Below are positions 17,144 through 26,218 of a DNA stretch of 64,000 nt, piece after piece. Position 1 is the stretch's first letter. Every line of letters begins with the position of its first letter. The stretch comes from JAGQIB01 sp041393395 (GTDB lineage Bacteria; ARS69). The position numbers and the translations under genes were made by a program. The DNA is taken from NCBI GenBank assembly GCA_041393395.1, contig JAWKKG010000003.1, forward strand, positions 744,001 to 808,000. Direction: 5' to 3'. Under the pieces are notes generated by a model. The model did no database searches. It had not been told where the DNA came from and saw nothing but the letters and a program-made list of their open reading frames with translations.

Positions 17144-18928
17144 GTGGCGACGAAATTCTCTCGAACGAAACCGAGTCGGGCGCGACTTCTGGGAGCACTG
17201 ACTTCGCTGATCGCCGTGCTCGCCGCGGTGACGTTCGCTTCGGCGTTCGGTCGAGCGGATCTCTGGGGCCTCGCCCCCGGCCTCGGACTTCCGGCGCGCT
17301 GGTCGATCGCGTTGCCGGCCGTGGCACTGGCGATCACGTACCTGGTCGACCGTGGCGCCGCCGGGAGGTTCCCGGGTGTCGTCCTGTCGGTCGCCCTCGT
17401 CGTCCTCGCGTGGCTCGTCCGTGACACTCTGCACCTGGACGGCGACGGTCGCCTGTGGCTCGGATTCGCCGCGGCCGGCCAGCTGCACTCCGTCAGCGCT
17501 CCCGCGATCGATCGCCTGATTCTCGCGCTCGTCCGGGGAGGCGGTCGAATCGGTCTCTCCGCGGAGGCGGCGTTCGCGCTCACTTCCGTCCTGGCCGGCG
17601 GGGTCTACCTGGGACTCGTGACTCTCGTCCGGGGCGAGCTCGTGGAGAAACGAAATGCGCGAGTCTTCGCGTTCGCGCTGCTCGGGCCACCGATCCTGCT
17701 GTTCTTCGGTTGGATCGAGATCTACGCCTGGGTCTGGGTGACGGGCCTCGCGTACCTGACCCTCCTGCTCCGGGGAGGGGGCACCGGCGAGAAGGGAGGA
17801 ACGTCCGCGGTGCGGGCGATCCGGGAGTGGATCGGCCCGGCGCTCGGCGTCTTCCTTCCGCTCGTGCATCCCACGCTGGTCGTGCTCCTGCCGGCGGCGC
17901 TCGTTGCCTTTCCGAGGCGGCGCGGGCTGACCTTGGCGGCGGGGCTCGCGATTCCCCTCGCGATCGCGGCGCGGATGGTCGTTTTCGGGGCGGGTGCCTG
18001 GGATCCGACCGCCCAGCCCGTCGACGTCGAGCACGTCGCTTACGCTCGGGGAAGCGTCCGCCACCTCGCGGACTCGTTGCAGGCGCTTCTGCTCTGCGTT
18101 CCCGCGGCCGTGATTCTTCCCTGGGTGGCACCGAAGTTCGATCGCGCCGGGCGGATCCTCGCGGTCGCGACCGGATGTGCCGTCGCCGGATTCCTGTTCG
18201 TGACGCCCGAGCTCGGCTACGCGCGGGACTGGGATCTCATGTCCCTGCCCGCGCTGGCTCCGTCGCTGTGGACCGCGCGGGAGGTCTCCCGGCTGTCCGG
18301 CGGCCCGCGACTCGCCCCCCGGGTCGCTGCCGCGGCTGTCGGTCTCACGGTCGCGTGCTCGTCCGTGTGGATCGCGGCGCATCATGGAGTCGCCGCCTCG
18401 CTCGCTCGCGCGGATCTCGTCGCCCGGGAGCCGGCGGGCAACTCCGCTTTCGCGCGCAGTCACCTGCGCGACGATCTCTCGCAGGTGCTGGAGGAACGTG
18501 GTCGACTCGGGGAAGCGCGCACGCAGGCGGAGCACGCCGCCGCTCTCCTCCCGGACTCGGCCCGCCTCCGCTACCGCGTCGGCCATCTGGCGTTCGCGGC
18601 GCGGGATCTCTCGAAGGCCGAGGGTGAACTCGGTCGGGCGATCGTGCTCGATCCCGGGCTGTTCGACGCCCAGTACCTGCTCGGGATCGTGCGCATGGAA
18701 CTGGGGGCGTCTCTCGCGGCGATCCTTCCCCTCGAGAATGCGGCCCGCCTCCACCCGGAAGACGCCCGCGTCCGCGCGAGTCTTGCGGCTGCTCTCGCTC
18801 GTTCCGGTCGCGTCGACGATGCGCGCGCTCAGATGACGCTCATCGCGCACGGCGCACATCCCTCCCGGGAAGCGGCACTCGACTACGTCGCGCGGGTCAT
18901 CGCGGAGGTGGAGAACCGGGAGCCCTGA
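17144..18928 (+). CDS. polytopic membrane protein with C-terminal TPR repeats
   Basis: A 594-residue protein. About residues 1-420 contain some nine to eleven hydrophobic segments (such as LLGALTSLIAVLAAVTFASA and FALLGPPILLFFGWIEIYAW) with an ELGYARDWDLMSLPALAPSL loop, which resembles O-mannosyl/arabinosyl-transferase-like (GT-C) proteins. The C-terminal 150 residues form TPR helices (LGEARTQAEHAAALLPDSAR, LRYRVGHLAFAARDLSKAEG). No DxD or DE catalytic pair is certain in the first loop. The start is GTG because the extended -10 at 17128-17136 lies seven bases before it; an upstream ATG (17033) would need translation through the promoter. It is followed by the flavin reductase. Confidence 0.75.
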   Translation: MATKFSRTKPSRARLLGALTSLIAVLAAVTFASAFGRADLWGLAPGLGLPARWSIALPAVALAITYLVDRGAAGRFPGVVLSVALVVLAWLVRDTLHLDGDGRLWLGFAAAGQLHSVSAPAIDRLILALVRGGGRIGLSAEAAFALTSVLAGGVYLGLVTLVRGELVEKRNARVFAFALLGPPILLFFGWIEIYAWVWVTGLAYLTLLLRGGGTGEKGGTSAVRAIREWIGPALGVFLPLVHPTLVVLLPAALVAFPRRRGLTLAAGLAIPLAIAARMVVFGAGAWDPTAQPVDVEHVAYARGSVRHLADSLQALLLCVPAAVILPWVAPKFDRAGRILAVATGCAVAGFLFVTPELGYARDWDLMSLPALAPSLWTAREVSRLSGGPRLAPRVAAAAVGLTVACSSVWIAAHHGVAASLARADLVAREPAGNSAFARSHLRDDLSQVLEERGRLGEARTQAEHAAALLPDSARLRYRVGHLAFAARDLSKAEGELGRAIVLDPGLFDAQYLLGIVRMELGASLAAILPLENAARLHPEDARVRASLAAALARSGRVDDARAQMTLIAHGAHPSREAALDYVARVIAEVENREP

Positions 18929-18939
18929 CGAGCGGGCAG

Positions 18940-18948
18940 TGCTAGACT
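18940..18948 (+). promoter_or_regulatory. extended -10 element, probable leaderless start
   Basis: TGCTAGACT ends six bases before the ATG at 18955, with no ribosome-binding site between them. It is identical to 17128-17136. Confidence 0.42.
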
Positions 18949-18954
18949 GCCGCC

Positions 18955-19608
18955 ATGGAACTCGACCCCGGCGCACTGGCCCAGCCCGATCGCTACAAGC
19001 TCCTGATCGGAGGAATCCTCCCGCGTCCGATCGCGGTGGTTTCCACCATCTCACCCGACGGCCGACTGAACGTCGCGCCGTATTCGTTCTTTGCCGGCGT
19101 GGGTTCGGCCCCGATGACCGTCCTTTTCTGCCCGGCGAATGCTCCCGACGGCGGGGAGAAGGACTCGCTCCGCAACGCGAAGCCGCGCCACGAGGGAGGC
19201 ACGGGTGAGTTCGTGATCAACGTCGCGACGGAGGCGATCGTGCGTCCCGTCGTCGCGACGTCGGAACCCCTGCCGTACGGAGAGAGCGAGTTCGAGCTGG
19301 CGAATCTCACACCCGCGCCGTCGCGTCGTGTCGCTCCGCCGCGCGTGGCGGAGTCGCCGATCGCGTTCGAGTGCGTCACGCGGCAGATCGTTCGCACGAA
19401 TCCGGGCGTGCCGGCCGGCGGCAACGTGGTGCTGGGAGAGGTCGTGCACGTGTTCGTCCGCGACGACCTGATCGACGAGCGCCACCGCATCGATCCCGCG
19501 GCGCTGCGCGCGGTGGGTCGCCTCGGCGGACTCGCCTACTCCACCACGCGCGAGCGCTTCGATCTGCCCCGCGGTCGCGCTGCGCTGGACGCTTCGATCG
19601 AACTGTAG
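18955..19608 (+). CDS. flavin reductase family protein (FMN-binding split barrel)
   Basis: A 217-residue cytosolic flavoprotein of the flavin-reductase/DIM6-NTAB group. The N-terminal strand pattern (YKLLIGGILPRPIAVVSTIS, DGRLNVAPYSFFAGVGSAPM) is the FMN-binding split-barrel signature. Near the C-terminus are VVLGEVVHVFVRDDLIDE and RLGGLAYSTTRERFDLPRG. Members reduce FMN or carry out related reactions; the partner is unknown. The probable mRNA is leaderless because the -10 element ends six bases before the ATG. Confidence 0.88.
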   Translation: MELDPGALAQPDRYKLLIGGILPRPIAVVSTISPDGRLNVAPYSFFAGVGSAPMTVLFCPANAPDGGEKDSLRNAKPRHEGGTGEFVINVATEAIVRPVVATSEPLPYGESEFELANLTPAPSRRVAPPRVAESPIAFECVTRQIVRTNPGVPAGGNVVLGEVVHVFVRDDLIDERHRIDPAALRAVGRLGGLAYSTTRERFDLPRGRAALDASIEL

Positions 19609-19769
19609 TTCGCGTCTGTTTCCTTCGGCTTCAGAGGCGTGACGGGCTGCCACGTGCAGCAATCGGCTCCCTTGCTGGCGGTCCCGCGGAACGGGTGTCA
19701 TAGTTGCAACACCCTTCGGGGCCCAAGCTCTGCGCGCCGTCCCTGCTCCGCGCGGTTCGGAGGCCTGCC

Positions 19770-22700
19770 ATGTGCCCTTCCCCATCCTCCCGCCGACACT
19801 CGCCGTCGCTCGCCCGCTTGCCGTTGCTTCTGCTTCTCTCCGCCGTCGTGGCCGCGCCGGCGTTCGCCACGCGTCCGGAAGTGCGGGCGCCGCCGGCGGG
19901 CCGGGCCACCGTGCCGGGCTCGCGCGGCGCGACGTCGGACACGCTCTGGATTCCCGTTCACCCGACCGGCACATCTCCGTGCAGTCCGGGGGACGCGGTC
20001 GGATCGCCGGATAGCCAGACGATCGACGAGATCTGGTGCTTCGAGGGTGCGGGCGGCGACTCGACGTGGCCCGCCGGGCCGACGGGGGCTCGCTTCGATC
20101 ACTGGTCGCGCTACGCTCCGCCGGGTCCCCCCGAGAGCCGCTGGCACGTGACTGCGCTCCACGGGGGGGCGGACACCGGCACGTACAACGCGTGGCTCGG
20201 CTGCGACATCGCGGATCCGCTGGGCGCCTGCGGCGACGTCGATGGCTGGGCGTCTTCCGGCGGATACGGAAACTACTGGAACTTCGCGCTGGAGCTGGAT
20301 CTCTCGGGCTTCGACACGTCGGCGGGCGGGACGATCGAGTTCGACCTGCGCTACGACGTCGAATGCGACTACGACTACCTGTATCTGGAGTACTTCGACT
20401 CGATCACGAGCACCTGGAAGCTCGTGCGCGACCCGGCGAGCTCGCCCGCGGTGTTCAATGCCGTCTCGGGCAATCCGGACCAGAGTCAGGGCGGCACCGG
20501 CCGCTCCTGCGGCGGCGACTACTTTCATTCCAGCGATCAGGCGGACTTCGGAGGAGGGAACCTCCCCTTCTACGGGAACAGCATCTGGCTCAGCGACGTC
20601 CAGTTCCCGGTCCCGCCCCAACCCGGCGGAATCCGCCTGCGCTGGCGCGGGCAGTCCGACGGCGCGTGGTCGGACGAGGACGGTCGGGGCGACACCGACG
20701 GCATGGCCGCGATCGACAACGTCGCCGTCACGCTCGCGGCGACGGGCACGATCGTGACCGACGACTTCGAATCCGGAGACTTCTCGAACCCGACCGTCAC
20801 CGGACCGGCGCCTCCCGGCGGGGCGTCGTGGGTGGCCGGTGGATTGATCGGGGTCACGTACGACGGCTGGCACCTGGAGTTCGATCCCCAGTACGCGAAC
20901 AAGGGCACCACATGCCTGTACTCGGACGACTGGATGTGGGCGGCGAAGCCGGCGGGAACGCCGATTCCCGCGAACGGGTTCGACTACTTTCTGGTGACGC
21001 CCTCGATCGAGGTCCAGGGATGGACCGGAGCGGTCATCGAGTACTCGCAGTATCTCTCGATTCCCGACGGTCGGGACGACTACCTGTCCCACCAGGTCCG
21101 TGTGTGGCACAGCGGATCGTGGACTTCCTGGCAGTTCGCGGACGACTCGTGGTTCGGCTACGCCGGCGGCTACTGGTCCATGAACGACCTGATCGACCTG
21201 TCCCCGATCCTGGCGGAGTTCCCCGGCGCCGACTCGCTGCAGTTCGCGTGGGAGCTCGCCGACTTCTCGACGCCCGGAGACTTCTCCTGGGGCAAGCATC
21301 AAGCGGTTCAGGTCCTCGTGGACAACGTCTCCTTCGGGCGCTTCGACGGGGACGGCCCGCGGCTCACCGCGCGCTCACTCGACGAGTTCCGCGATACCTT
21401 CTCCCGCTCCGATCCCGCCCACACCGCCTTTCTCTCGAACGCGGAAGAAGGTCAATGGCCGGGGCGTACGCTGGCCGACGACGAATCGCTGTCGGTCGAC
21501 GTCGACGCGCCGAACGGTGTCTCCGCCGGAAACGCCCGGCTGTTCTGGCGCGTCGGCACGGGGTTGCCGCCGACGTTCGGCGCCTGGACCTCGAAGGCGA
21601 TGAACCTCTCCTGGCCGGATCCGTTCGGGAGCCCCGGCAGTGGCACCTACCGGACGTCGCTCGGCGACGACGCGAGTGAGGACTGGTCGGGGACCGCGGG
21701 CGACGGAGTGATCTGGGACGCCGGAACCACCGTGGACTACTACGTGCGCGTTCAGGACGACGCCGCGGCGGAGGCGACGCTCGCCGGCGAGTTCTCCGTG
21801 CTCCCGTTCGACGCGACGTCTCCGGCGCAGGGCGGCGCGAGGATCCTCGTGGTGAACGACACGCCGTACCGGTTGCTCGATTTCGAGAACTCGAGCGGCT
21901 ACGACGCGCGGGCCGTGGGCGGATGGGGGACCTTCCGCGATCCGGCCTTCGTGCCGCCGGTACGGCTCGTCACCGACGCGCTGACGCTCGCGGGTCTCGC
22001 GTTCGACGTCTACGATGTGGCCGGCCCCGGGGCCTCCGTACAGGTCGAGCCGCGCGGCGCGCCCCTGCCGGGTGCGCACGTCGGCGGCTTCCTCGACGCG
22101 AGCGGCCTCCCGTACTACGACGCGATCATCTGGGAATCCGCGACGCAGACGTCGATCGACGACGAGGACGTGCGCACCGATCTGCAGACGTACCTCGACG
22201 CGGGCGGCAAACTTCTCGCTATCGGCGCGGATGTCGTGAACTCGCTCCAGTACCTGTTCGCGGATCCGGAGTTCGCTCACGAGTATCTCGGGGCCGAGCT
22301 CACGGCGCCGAACGACGAGACGATCGCCACGCAGCTTGCGATGGCCGGCGCTCCGGGTGAGCTCTTCGACGGGGACCGGTACTCGCTGTTCGGAGGATGC
22401 CCCGCCCTCGTGAGGATGGACCGGCTCACGCCGACGAGTCCCGCCCAGGGCGTGGCCAGCGCGGCCCTGATCTACACGGACGGCGACGTCTCCGACGAGG
22501 GACGCGTCGCCGCCGTGCGGGCGGCGCGCCCGGGCGGCGGACAGGCGGTGACCTGCGGCTTCGACGTCTCCTCGCTGCCCTCGAGAGTGGCGATCCGCTG
22601 CTTCCTGCAGACCGTGCTCGAGGAGGGATTCGGACTCCAGATGCCGTCGCCGGGCGCGTGCTCGAACGGCGTCGACGTTCCGGGGCCGGGCCTTCCGCTC

Positions 22701-22976
22701 GCGTTCGACCTCGCGTGTCCGGAACCGACTCCGTTCGTCGATCGTACGCGGATCTCCTTCACGCTACGTGAGCACGGATCCGTCTCGCTCACCGTCCACG
22801 ATCTGCTCGGACGCCGCGTGGCGACGCTCGCGAGCGGCCCCCTCGAGCGTGGCCCGCACTCGCTCACGTGGGACGGCCGCTCGGATCAGGGGACACGGGC
22901 GGCGTCGGGCGTGTACTTCGTCCGACTCGTGGCGGGGGAGGAGCACGCCGCGCGCAAGCTCGTCCGCTTGCGCTGA
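19770..22976 (+). CDS. large secreted multidomain protein with C-terminal sorting-like domain
   Basis: A 1068-residue secreted protein. A signal peptide covers about residues 1-35. Residues 80-330 and 330-530 look like two MAM/immune-inhibitor-A-like sandwiches (EFDLRYDVECDYDYLYLEYF; VIEYSQYLSIPDGRDDYLSH). Residues about 680-980 contain a Rossmann-like region (ARILVVNDTPYRLLDFENSS, YYDAIIWESATQTSI, LQTYLDAGGKLLAIGADV) similar to the non-catalytic glutamine-amidotransferase-like domains of secreted proteins. The last 90 residues are the shared tail (GVYFVRL, RKLVRLR). No HExxH or other protease motif is seen, so it is not called a peptidase. GGAGGCCTGCC supports the start. Confidence 0.82.
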   Translation: MCPSPSSRRHSPSLARLPLLLLLSAVVAAPAFATRPEVRAPPAGRATVPGSRGATSDTLWIPVHPTGTSPCSPGDAVGSPDSQTIDEIWCFEGAGGDSTWPAGPTGARFDHWSRYAPPGPPESRWHVTALHGGADTGTYNAWLGCDIADPLGACGDVDGWASSGGYGNYWNFALELDLSGFDTSAGGTIEFDLRYDVECDYDYLYLEYFDSITSTWKLVRDPASSPAVFNAVSGNPDQSQGGTGRSCGGDYFHSSDQADFGGGNLPFYGNSIWLSDVQFPVPPQPGGIRLRWRGQSDGAWSDEDGRGDTDGMAAIDNVAVTLAATGTIVTDDFESGDFSNPTVTGPAPPGGASWVAGGLIGVTYDGWHLEFDPQYANKGTTCLYSDDWMWAAKPAGTPIPANGFDYFLVTPSIEVQGWTGAVIEYSQYLSIPDGRDDYLSHQVRVWHSGSWTSWQFADDSWFGYAGGYWSMNDLIDLSPILAEFPGADSLQFAWELADFSTPGDFSWGKHQAVQVLVDNVSFGRFDGDGPRLTARSLDEFRDTFSRSDPAHTAFLSNAEEGQWPGRTLADDESLSVDVDAPNGVSAGNARLFWRVGTGLPPTFGAWTSKAMNLSWPDPFGSPGSGTYRTSLGDDASEDWSGTAGDGVIWDAGTTVDYYVRVQDDAAAEATLAGEFSVLPFDATSPAQGGARILVVNDTPYRLLDFENSSGYDARAVGGWGTFRDPAFVPPVRLVTDALTLAGLAFDVYDVAGPGASVQVEPRGAPLPGAHVGGFLDASGLPYYDAIIWESATQTSIDDEDVRTDLQTYLDAGGKLLAIGADVVNSLQYLFADPEFAHEYLGAELTAPNDETIATQLAMAGAPGELFDGDRYSLFGGCPALVRMDRLTPTSPAQGVASAALIYTDGDVSDEGRVAAVRAARPGGGQAVTCGFDVSSLPSRVAIRCFLQTVLEEGFGLQMPSPGACSNGVDVPGPGLPLAFDLACPEPTPFVDRTRISFTLREHGSVSLTVHDLLGRRVATLASGPLERGPHSLTWDGRSDQGTRAASGVYFVRLVAGEEHAARKLVRLR

Positions 22977-22983
22977 ACGGCGC

Positions 22984-24603
22984 CTAGGGCGGCGGTGGCT
23001 CGGTGCCGACGGGAAGTCGCGACAGATCCACCGAGAACGCCGGGAAACGCGCGCTCCGGATCGACGCCGTGGGCAGGCCCGTACCCTGCCCCGGCGCCGA
23101 CACCACGAGCAGTTCCCGCTCTCCCTGATCTCGCGCACGCTCGGCGAGGCGCGAGAGGGTGCGCGAGTCCGTGAGGAGGAAGAAGCGCTTGTCGAACCAC
23201 AGGGCGCCGAGCTCCGTCGGCAACCAGAACTGATCGGTCACCACGACGTTGCGCGGATCCTGAGCGATCGCCGAGAGGATGCGGCCCGAGAGCTCGCGCT
23301 TCGCGTGCAGCAGATCCAGCGATCGCGCGCCCCAGAGCGCTCCGCACGCGCACGTCGCCAGGAGAACGAGTCGTCCGCCTCGCCCCGCGTTCGCCGCGCG
23401 CACGGCGACGAGTGCAGCGAGTGCGGGGAGCAGCGGGAGCAGCATTCTCGGGCCGGGATGCACACCGGTGATCGACCGTGCGGGTACGAGAATCACGAAG
23501 AGCGCCGTGAACAGGATCGCGGTCCGGCCGAGGAAACGCGGGAGCTCGTGCGGTGACGAGGCGGGCACCGGACGAAGAAGCACGAGCAACCAGGGCAGAA
23601 ACACGAGCGCGCTGTTCGAGTGTCGCAGGGCCAGAGCCGAGTCCTCGGTGCCGGGGAACCGGAGCCACGCCAGCAGCGAGATCGCAGCGGCGAGCAGGGC
23701 GACCAGGTTGGCGGCGAGATCGGGAACGCGACGTCGCACGGCAGGGAGCGCGGCGAGCACGACGACCGCCGGAAGCAGCCAGGGGGGCACGCCGGAGAAT
23801 CCGGGGCTCAGCAGCAAACCCTCCACCGCGGCCGGGATGTTTGCGAAGGGTGCCGGAGAGTTCGCGGCGACGTGTGGCCCCAGCCAAGATCCCGTGGTCG
23901 CCCGGTAGAAGCCGGCGAGCGCGAGCGGGCCGAGACCGAACCCCAGGCCGAGCCGGACGAACCCGCGACGGCCGAGCAGTGGCCAGGCCGCGACGCAGGT
24001 CGCGACGCCCAGGAGGACACACTCCTCTCGCAGAAAGGCGGTGGCGGCGAGCCCCAGGCCGGCGAGGAACGGTCGCGGTCGTTCCGCGGTGATCGCGACG
24101 AGCGCGAGCCCGAACGTCGCCATCGTCGACGTGTGTTCCCAGAGGACGGCGCCGTAGAACAGCAGGGGAGACGCGAACACGACGATCGCGGCTGCCGCGA
24201 GCGACACGCGCCCCGGCGAGAGACGTCGCGCAAGGAGTCCGGCCGCGAGCGCCGTCAAGCCCGCCCCGAGAGCCGGGAGGACTCCGTAGCCGATGAAACC
24301 GAGTACTCGGAAAAAGGGGCGCAGCGCCCAGGGAAAAGGGGAGGCGTACTGCGACAGGATGCGCTCCCCGGCCATCCAGACGTACGGCTCCGCGCCACCG
24401 GCCGGCATCGGAAACGAACGACGCTCCGGGTCGAGTGACTCCCCCGGATACGAGAGATCGGCGCGACCCCGCGCGAGGTGCTCGCAGACGATCGCCTTGG
24501 CCCCGTTGTCCACGGTCCAGAATGTGTTCGGCGGACCGAGCACCCCGTGCGCGACGAAGGTCGTCGCCAGGACGATGGCTGCGAGCAGCATCAGGACGCG
24601 CAT
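22984..24603 (-). CDS. GT-C-like polytopic membrane protein
   Basis: A 539-residue protein with about eleven hydrophobic segments. The first periplasmic loop (NTFWTVDNGAKAIVCEHLAR, ending in a GGAEPYVWMAGERILSQYAS segment) is what GT-C glycosyltransferases of the ArnT/PMT group use for substrate binding, with Asp in the VDNGAK position a plausible catalytic acid. The C-terminal 100 residues are soluble (PRNVVVTDQFWLPTELGALW). The sugar and acceptor are unknown. The start at 24603 has a purine-rich GGGGGGTGTCG upstream and begins the first helix. Its stop is seven bases from the converging stop of the previous gene. Confidence 0.72.
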   Translation of the reverse strand: MRVLMLLAAIVLATTFVAHGVLGPPNTFWTVDNGAKAIVCEHLARGRADLSYPGESLDPERRSFPMPAGGAEPYVWMAGERILSQYASPFPWALRPFFRVLGFIGYGVLPALGAGLTALAAGLLARRLSPGRVSLAAAAIVVFASPLLFYGAVLWEHTSTMATFGLALVAITAERPRPFLAGLGLAATAFLREECVLLGVATCVAAWPLLGRRGFVRLGLGFGLGPLALAGFYRATTGSWLGPHVAANSPAPFANIPAAVEGLLLSPGFSGVPPWLLPAVVVLAALPAVRRRVPDLAANLVALLAAAISLLAWLRFPGTEDSALALRHSNSALVFLPWLLVLLRPVPASSPHELPRFLGRTAILFTALFVILVPARSITGVHPGPRMLLPLLPALAALVAVRAANAGRGGRLVLLATCACGALWGARSLDLLHAKRELSGRILSAIAQDPRNVVVTDQFWLPTELGALWFDKRFFLLTDSRTLSRLAERARDQGERELLVVSAPGQGTGLPTASIRSARFPAFSVDLSRLPVGTEPPPP

Positions 24604-24684
24604 CGACACCCCCCGGCTCACGATCCTAGGCGCCCGCGGCTCGCGTGGCGAGTTTCGGAACGTCCGCCGTCTTGGCCCCACCCC

Positions 24685-24713
24685 TCGACTCCGGCCGGTC
24701 CGCGTGCGAATCT
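24685..24713 (+). promoter_or_regulatory. promoter of the polyphosphate:AMP phosphotransferase gene
   Basis: TCGACT (24685-24690) and GAATCT (24708-24713, preceded by TGC) are 17 bases apart. The -10 ends six bases before the ATG at 24720, giving a leaderless layout. Confidence 0.35.
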
Positions 24714-24719
24714 GCCCTC

Positions 24720-26180
24720 ATGCTCGATCCTTCCACGCCCGCCCCCAAGCTGTCCCGCGAGCAACTCGCCGAGCGCGAGCCGTCGCTCCGCCTCGCGTTG
24801 CTCAACGCCCAGTTCGATTGCCGGCAAGCCGAGGTCCCGGTCGTCTTGCTTCTCGCCGGAAACGATCGCGTGGGTGCGAACGAGGTCCTCGACCGTCTGC
24901 ACGAGTGGATGGACGCGCGCGGCCTGGACACCGCGGTTTTCGACGACGAGACGGACGAGGAGCGTGAGCGACCGCGGTTCTGGCGATACTGGCGCTCCCT
25001 GCCCGCGCGCGGTCGGACCGCGGTGCTCCTCGGGGCCTGGGCCGGAGAGCCGCTCGTCGAGCGGGAGTCCGGCAAGCTCGACGACGTCGAATGGGCCGAT
25101 CATCTTCGCCATTCCGCGGCTCTCGAGGAGGAGTGGATCGCGGACGGCGCGGCCATGCTGAAGATCTTCCTGTTCACGTCGCCCGGGGCGCTCGAGCACC
25201 GGATCGAACGAGCGCGACGGAAACCGGACAGCGAACCCTACGTGGAGAAGCGGGACGCGAAGGCCTTGCACCGGTGGGAGACGGCGCGTCTCGTGGCGGA
25301 GGAGTTTCTCCGCGCCACCGACACCGAGGCCGCACCCTGGCACGTGGTGCGAGCGGACGACGCCTCGGCGCGCGACGTCGCGGTGGTGGAGCTGCTGATC
25401 GCCGCGCTGACGGCGGCCGGCGCCCGGGGTGCCCGCCCGCGTCCCGCCGAGACCGTCGCGCCCCCGTCCGCGCTCCCGGCGGTCGAGATCCCCGGAATCG
25501 AGTCGGTGACCGAAGCGGACTACGATCGTCGGAAGAAGAAGCTGCAGGGAAAGATCGCCCGGCTCTCGCGCAAGGCCCGACGTCGCGGGATCGCGACGGT
25601 GTTGGTGTTCGAGGGGGGCGATGCGGCCGGGAAGGGTGGAGCGATCCGGCGGGTGACGCAAGCGCTGGCAGCCCGCGACTTTCGGATCACGCCCATCGCG
25701 GCGCCGACGGAAGAGGAGCGGCGCTACCACTACCTCTGGCGCTTCTGGCGGGCACTGCCCCGCGCGGGGCGTGTTCAGATCTTCGATCGATCCTGGTACG
25801 GACGCGTGCTCGTGGAACGGGTGGAACGGTTCGCGAGCGAGGCCGAGTGGCGCCGCGCCTACCACGAGATCAACGACTTCGAGAAGCAACTCGTCGGGTC
25901 GGGGACTCGCCTCGTGAAGTTCTGGCTCGAGGTCTCCGAGCAGGAGCAGCTTCGCCGGTTCCAGGCGAGGGAGAACACGCCGTACAAGCAGTACAAGATC
26001 ACCGACGAGGACTGGCGCAATCGGGGCAAGCGGGACCAGTACGCGGAGGCGATGGCCGAGATGGTGGCCCGCACGTCGACTCCCGCCGCCCCCTGGACCC
26101 TCGTCGACGCCGACGACAAGCACCACGCACGGCTGGTCGTGCTCCGCCGGGTGGTCGACGCCCTCGGCGACGACCGCTGA
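24720..26180 (+). CDS. pap: polyphosphate:AMP phosphotransferase (two-domain PPK2, Pap)
   Basis: A 486-residue class II PPK2 that makes ADP from AMP using polyphosphate. There are two tandem PPK2 domains. The first (about 15-240) has a damaged P-loop, GNDRVGANE at 47-55, lacking the Lys. The second (about 260-486) has an intact Walker A (GGDAAGKGG, Lys305) and the Walker B/lid FDRSWYGRVLVERVE, with KQYKITDEDWRNR near the C-terminus. This matches the known pattern of two-domain PPK2 enzymes, in which the C-terminal domain is catalytic. No ribosome-binding site is seen and the promoter suggests a leaderless mRNA. The NIF3-like gene follows 38 bases later. Confidence 0.93.
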   Translation: MLDPSTPAPKLSREQLAEREPSLRLALLNAQFDCRQAEVPVVLLLAGNDRVGANEVLDRLHEWMDARGLDTAVFDDETDEERERPRFWRYWRSLPARGRTAVLLGAWAGEPLVERESGKLDDVEWADHLRHSAALEEEWIADGAAMLKIFLFTSPGALEHRIERARRKPDSEPYVEKRDAKALHRWETARLVAEEFLRATDTEAAPWHVVRADDASARDVAVVELLIAALTAAGARGARPRPAETVAPPSALPAVEIPGIESVTEADYDRRKKKLQGKIARLSRKARRRGIATVLVFEGGDAAGKGGAIRRVTQALAARDFRITPIAAPTEEERRYHYLWRFWRALPRAGRVQIFDRSWYGRVLVERVERFASEAEWRRAYHEINDFEKQLVGSGTRLVKFWLEVSEQEQLRRFQARENTPYKQYKITDEDWRNRGKRDQYAEAMAEMVARTSTPAAPWTLVDADDKHHARLVVLRRVVDALGDDR

Positions 26181-26218
26181 GCGGGAGGCCCCGTCTCCCG
26201 GAAAGGAGTGAGGCAAAC

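Noticed and set aside
16478..19054. An 858-codon minus-strand frame across 16478-19054
   Set aside because: It covers two genes with clear promoters and domains, and the translation is low complexity.
19770..22976. Calling the large secreted protein a peptidase
   Set aside because: It has immune-inhibitor-A-like sandwiches, but no HExxH or other catalytic motif was found.
24720..25500. Loss of the P-loop Lys in the first PPK2 domain of Pap as a defect
   Set aside because: In two-domain class II PPK2 enzymes the N-terminal domain is usually inactive, so this is a family trait rather than damage.
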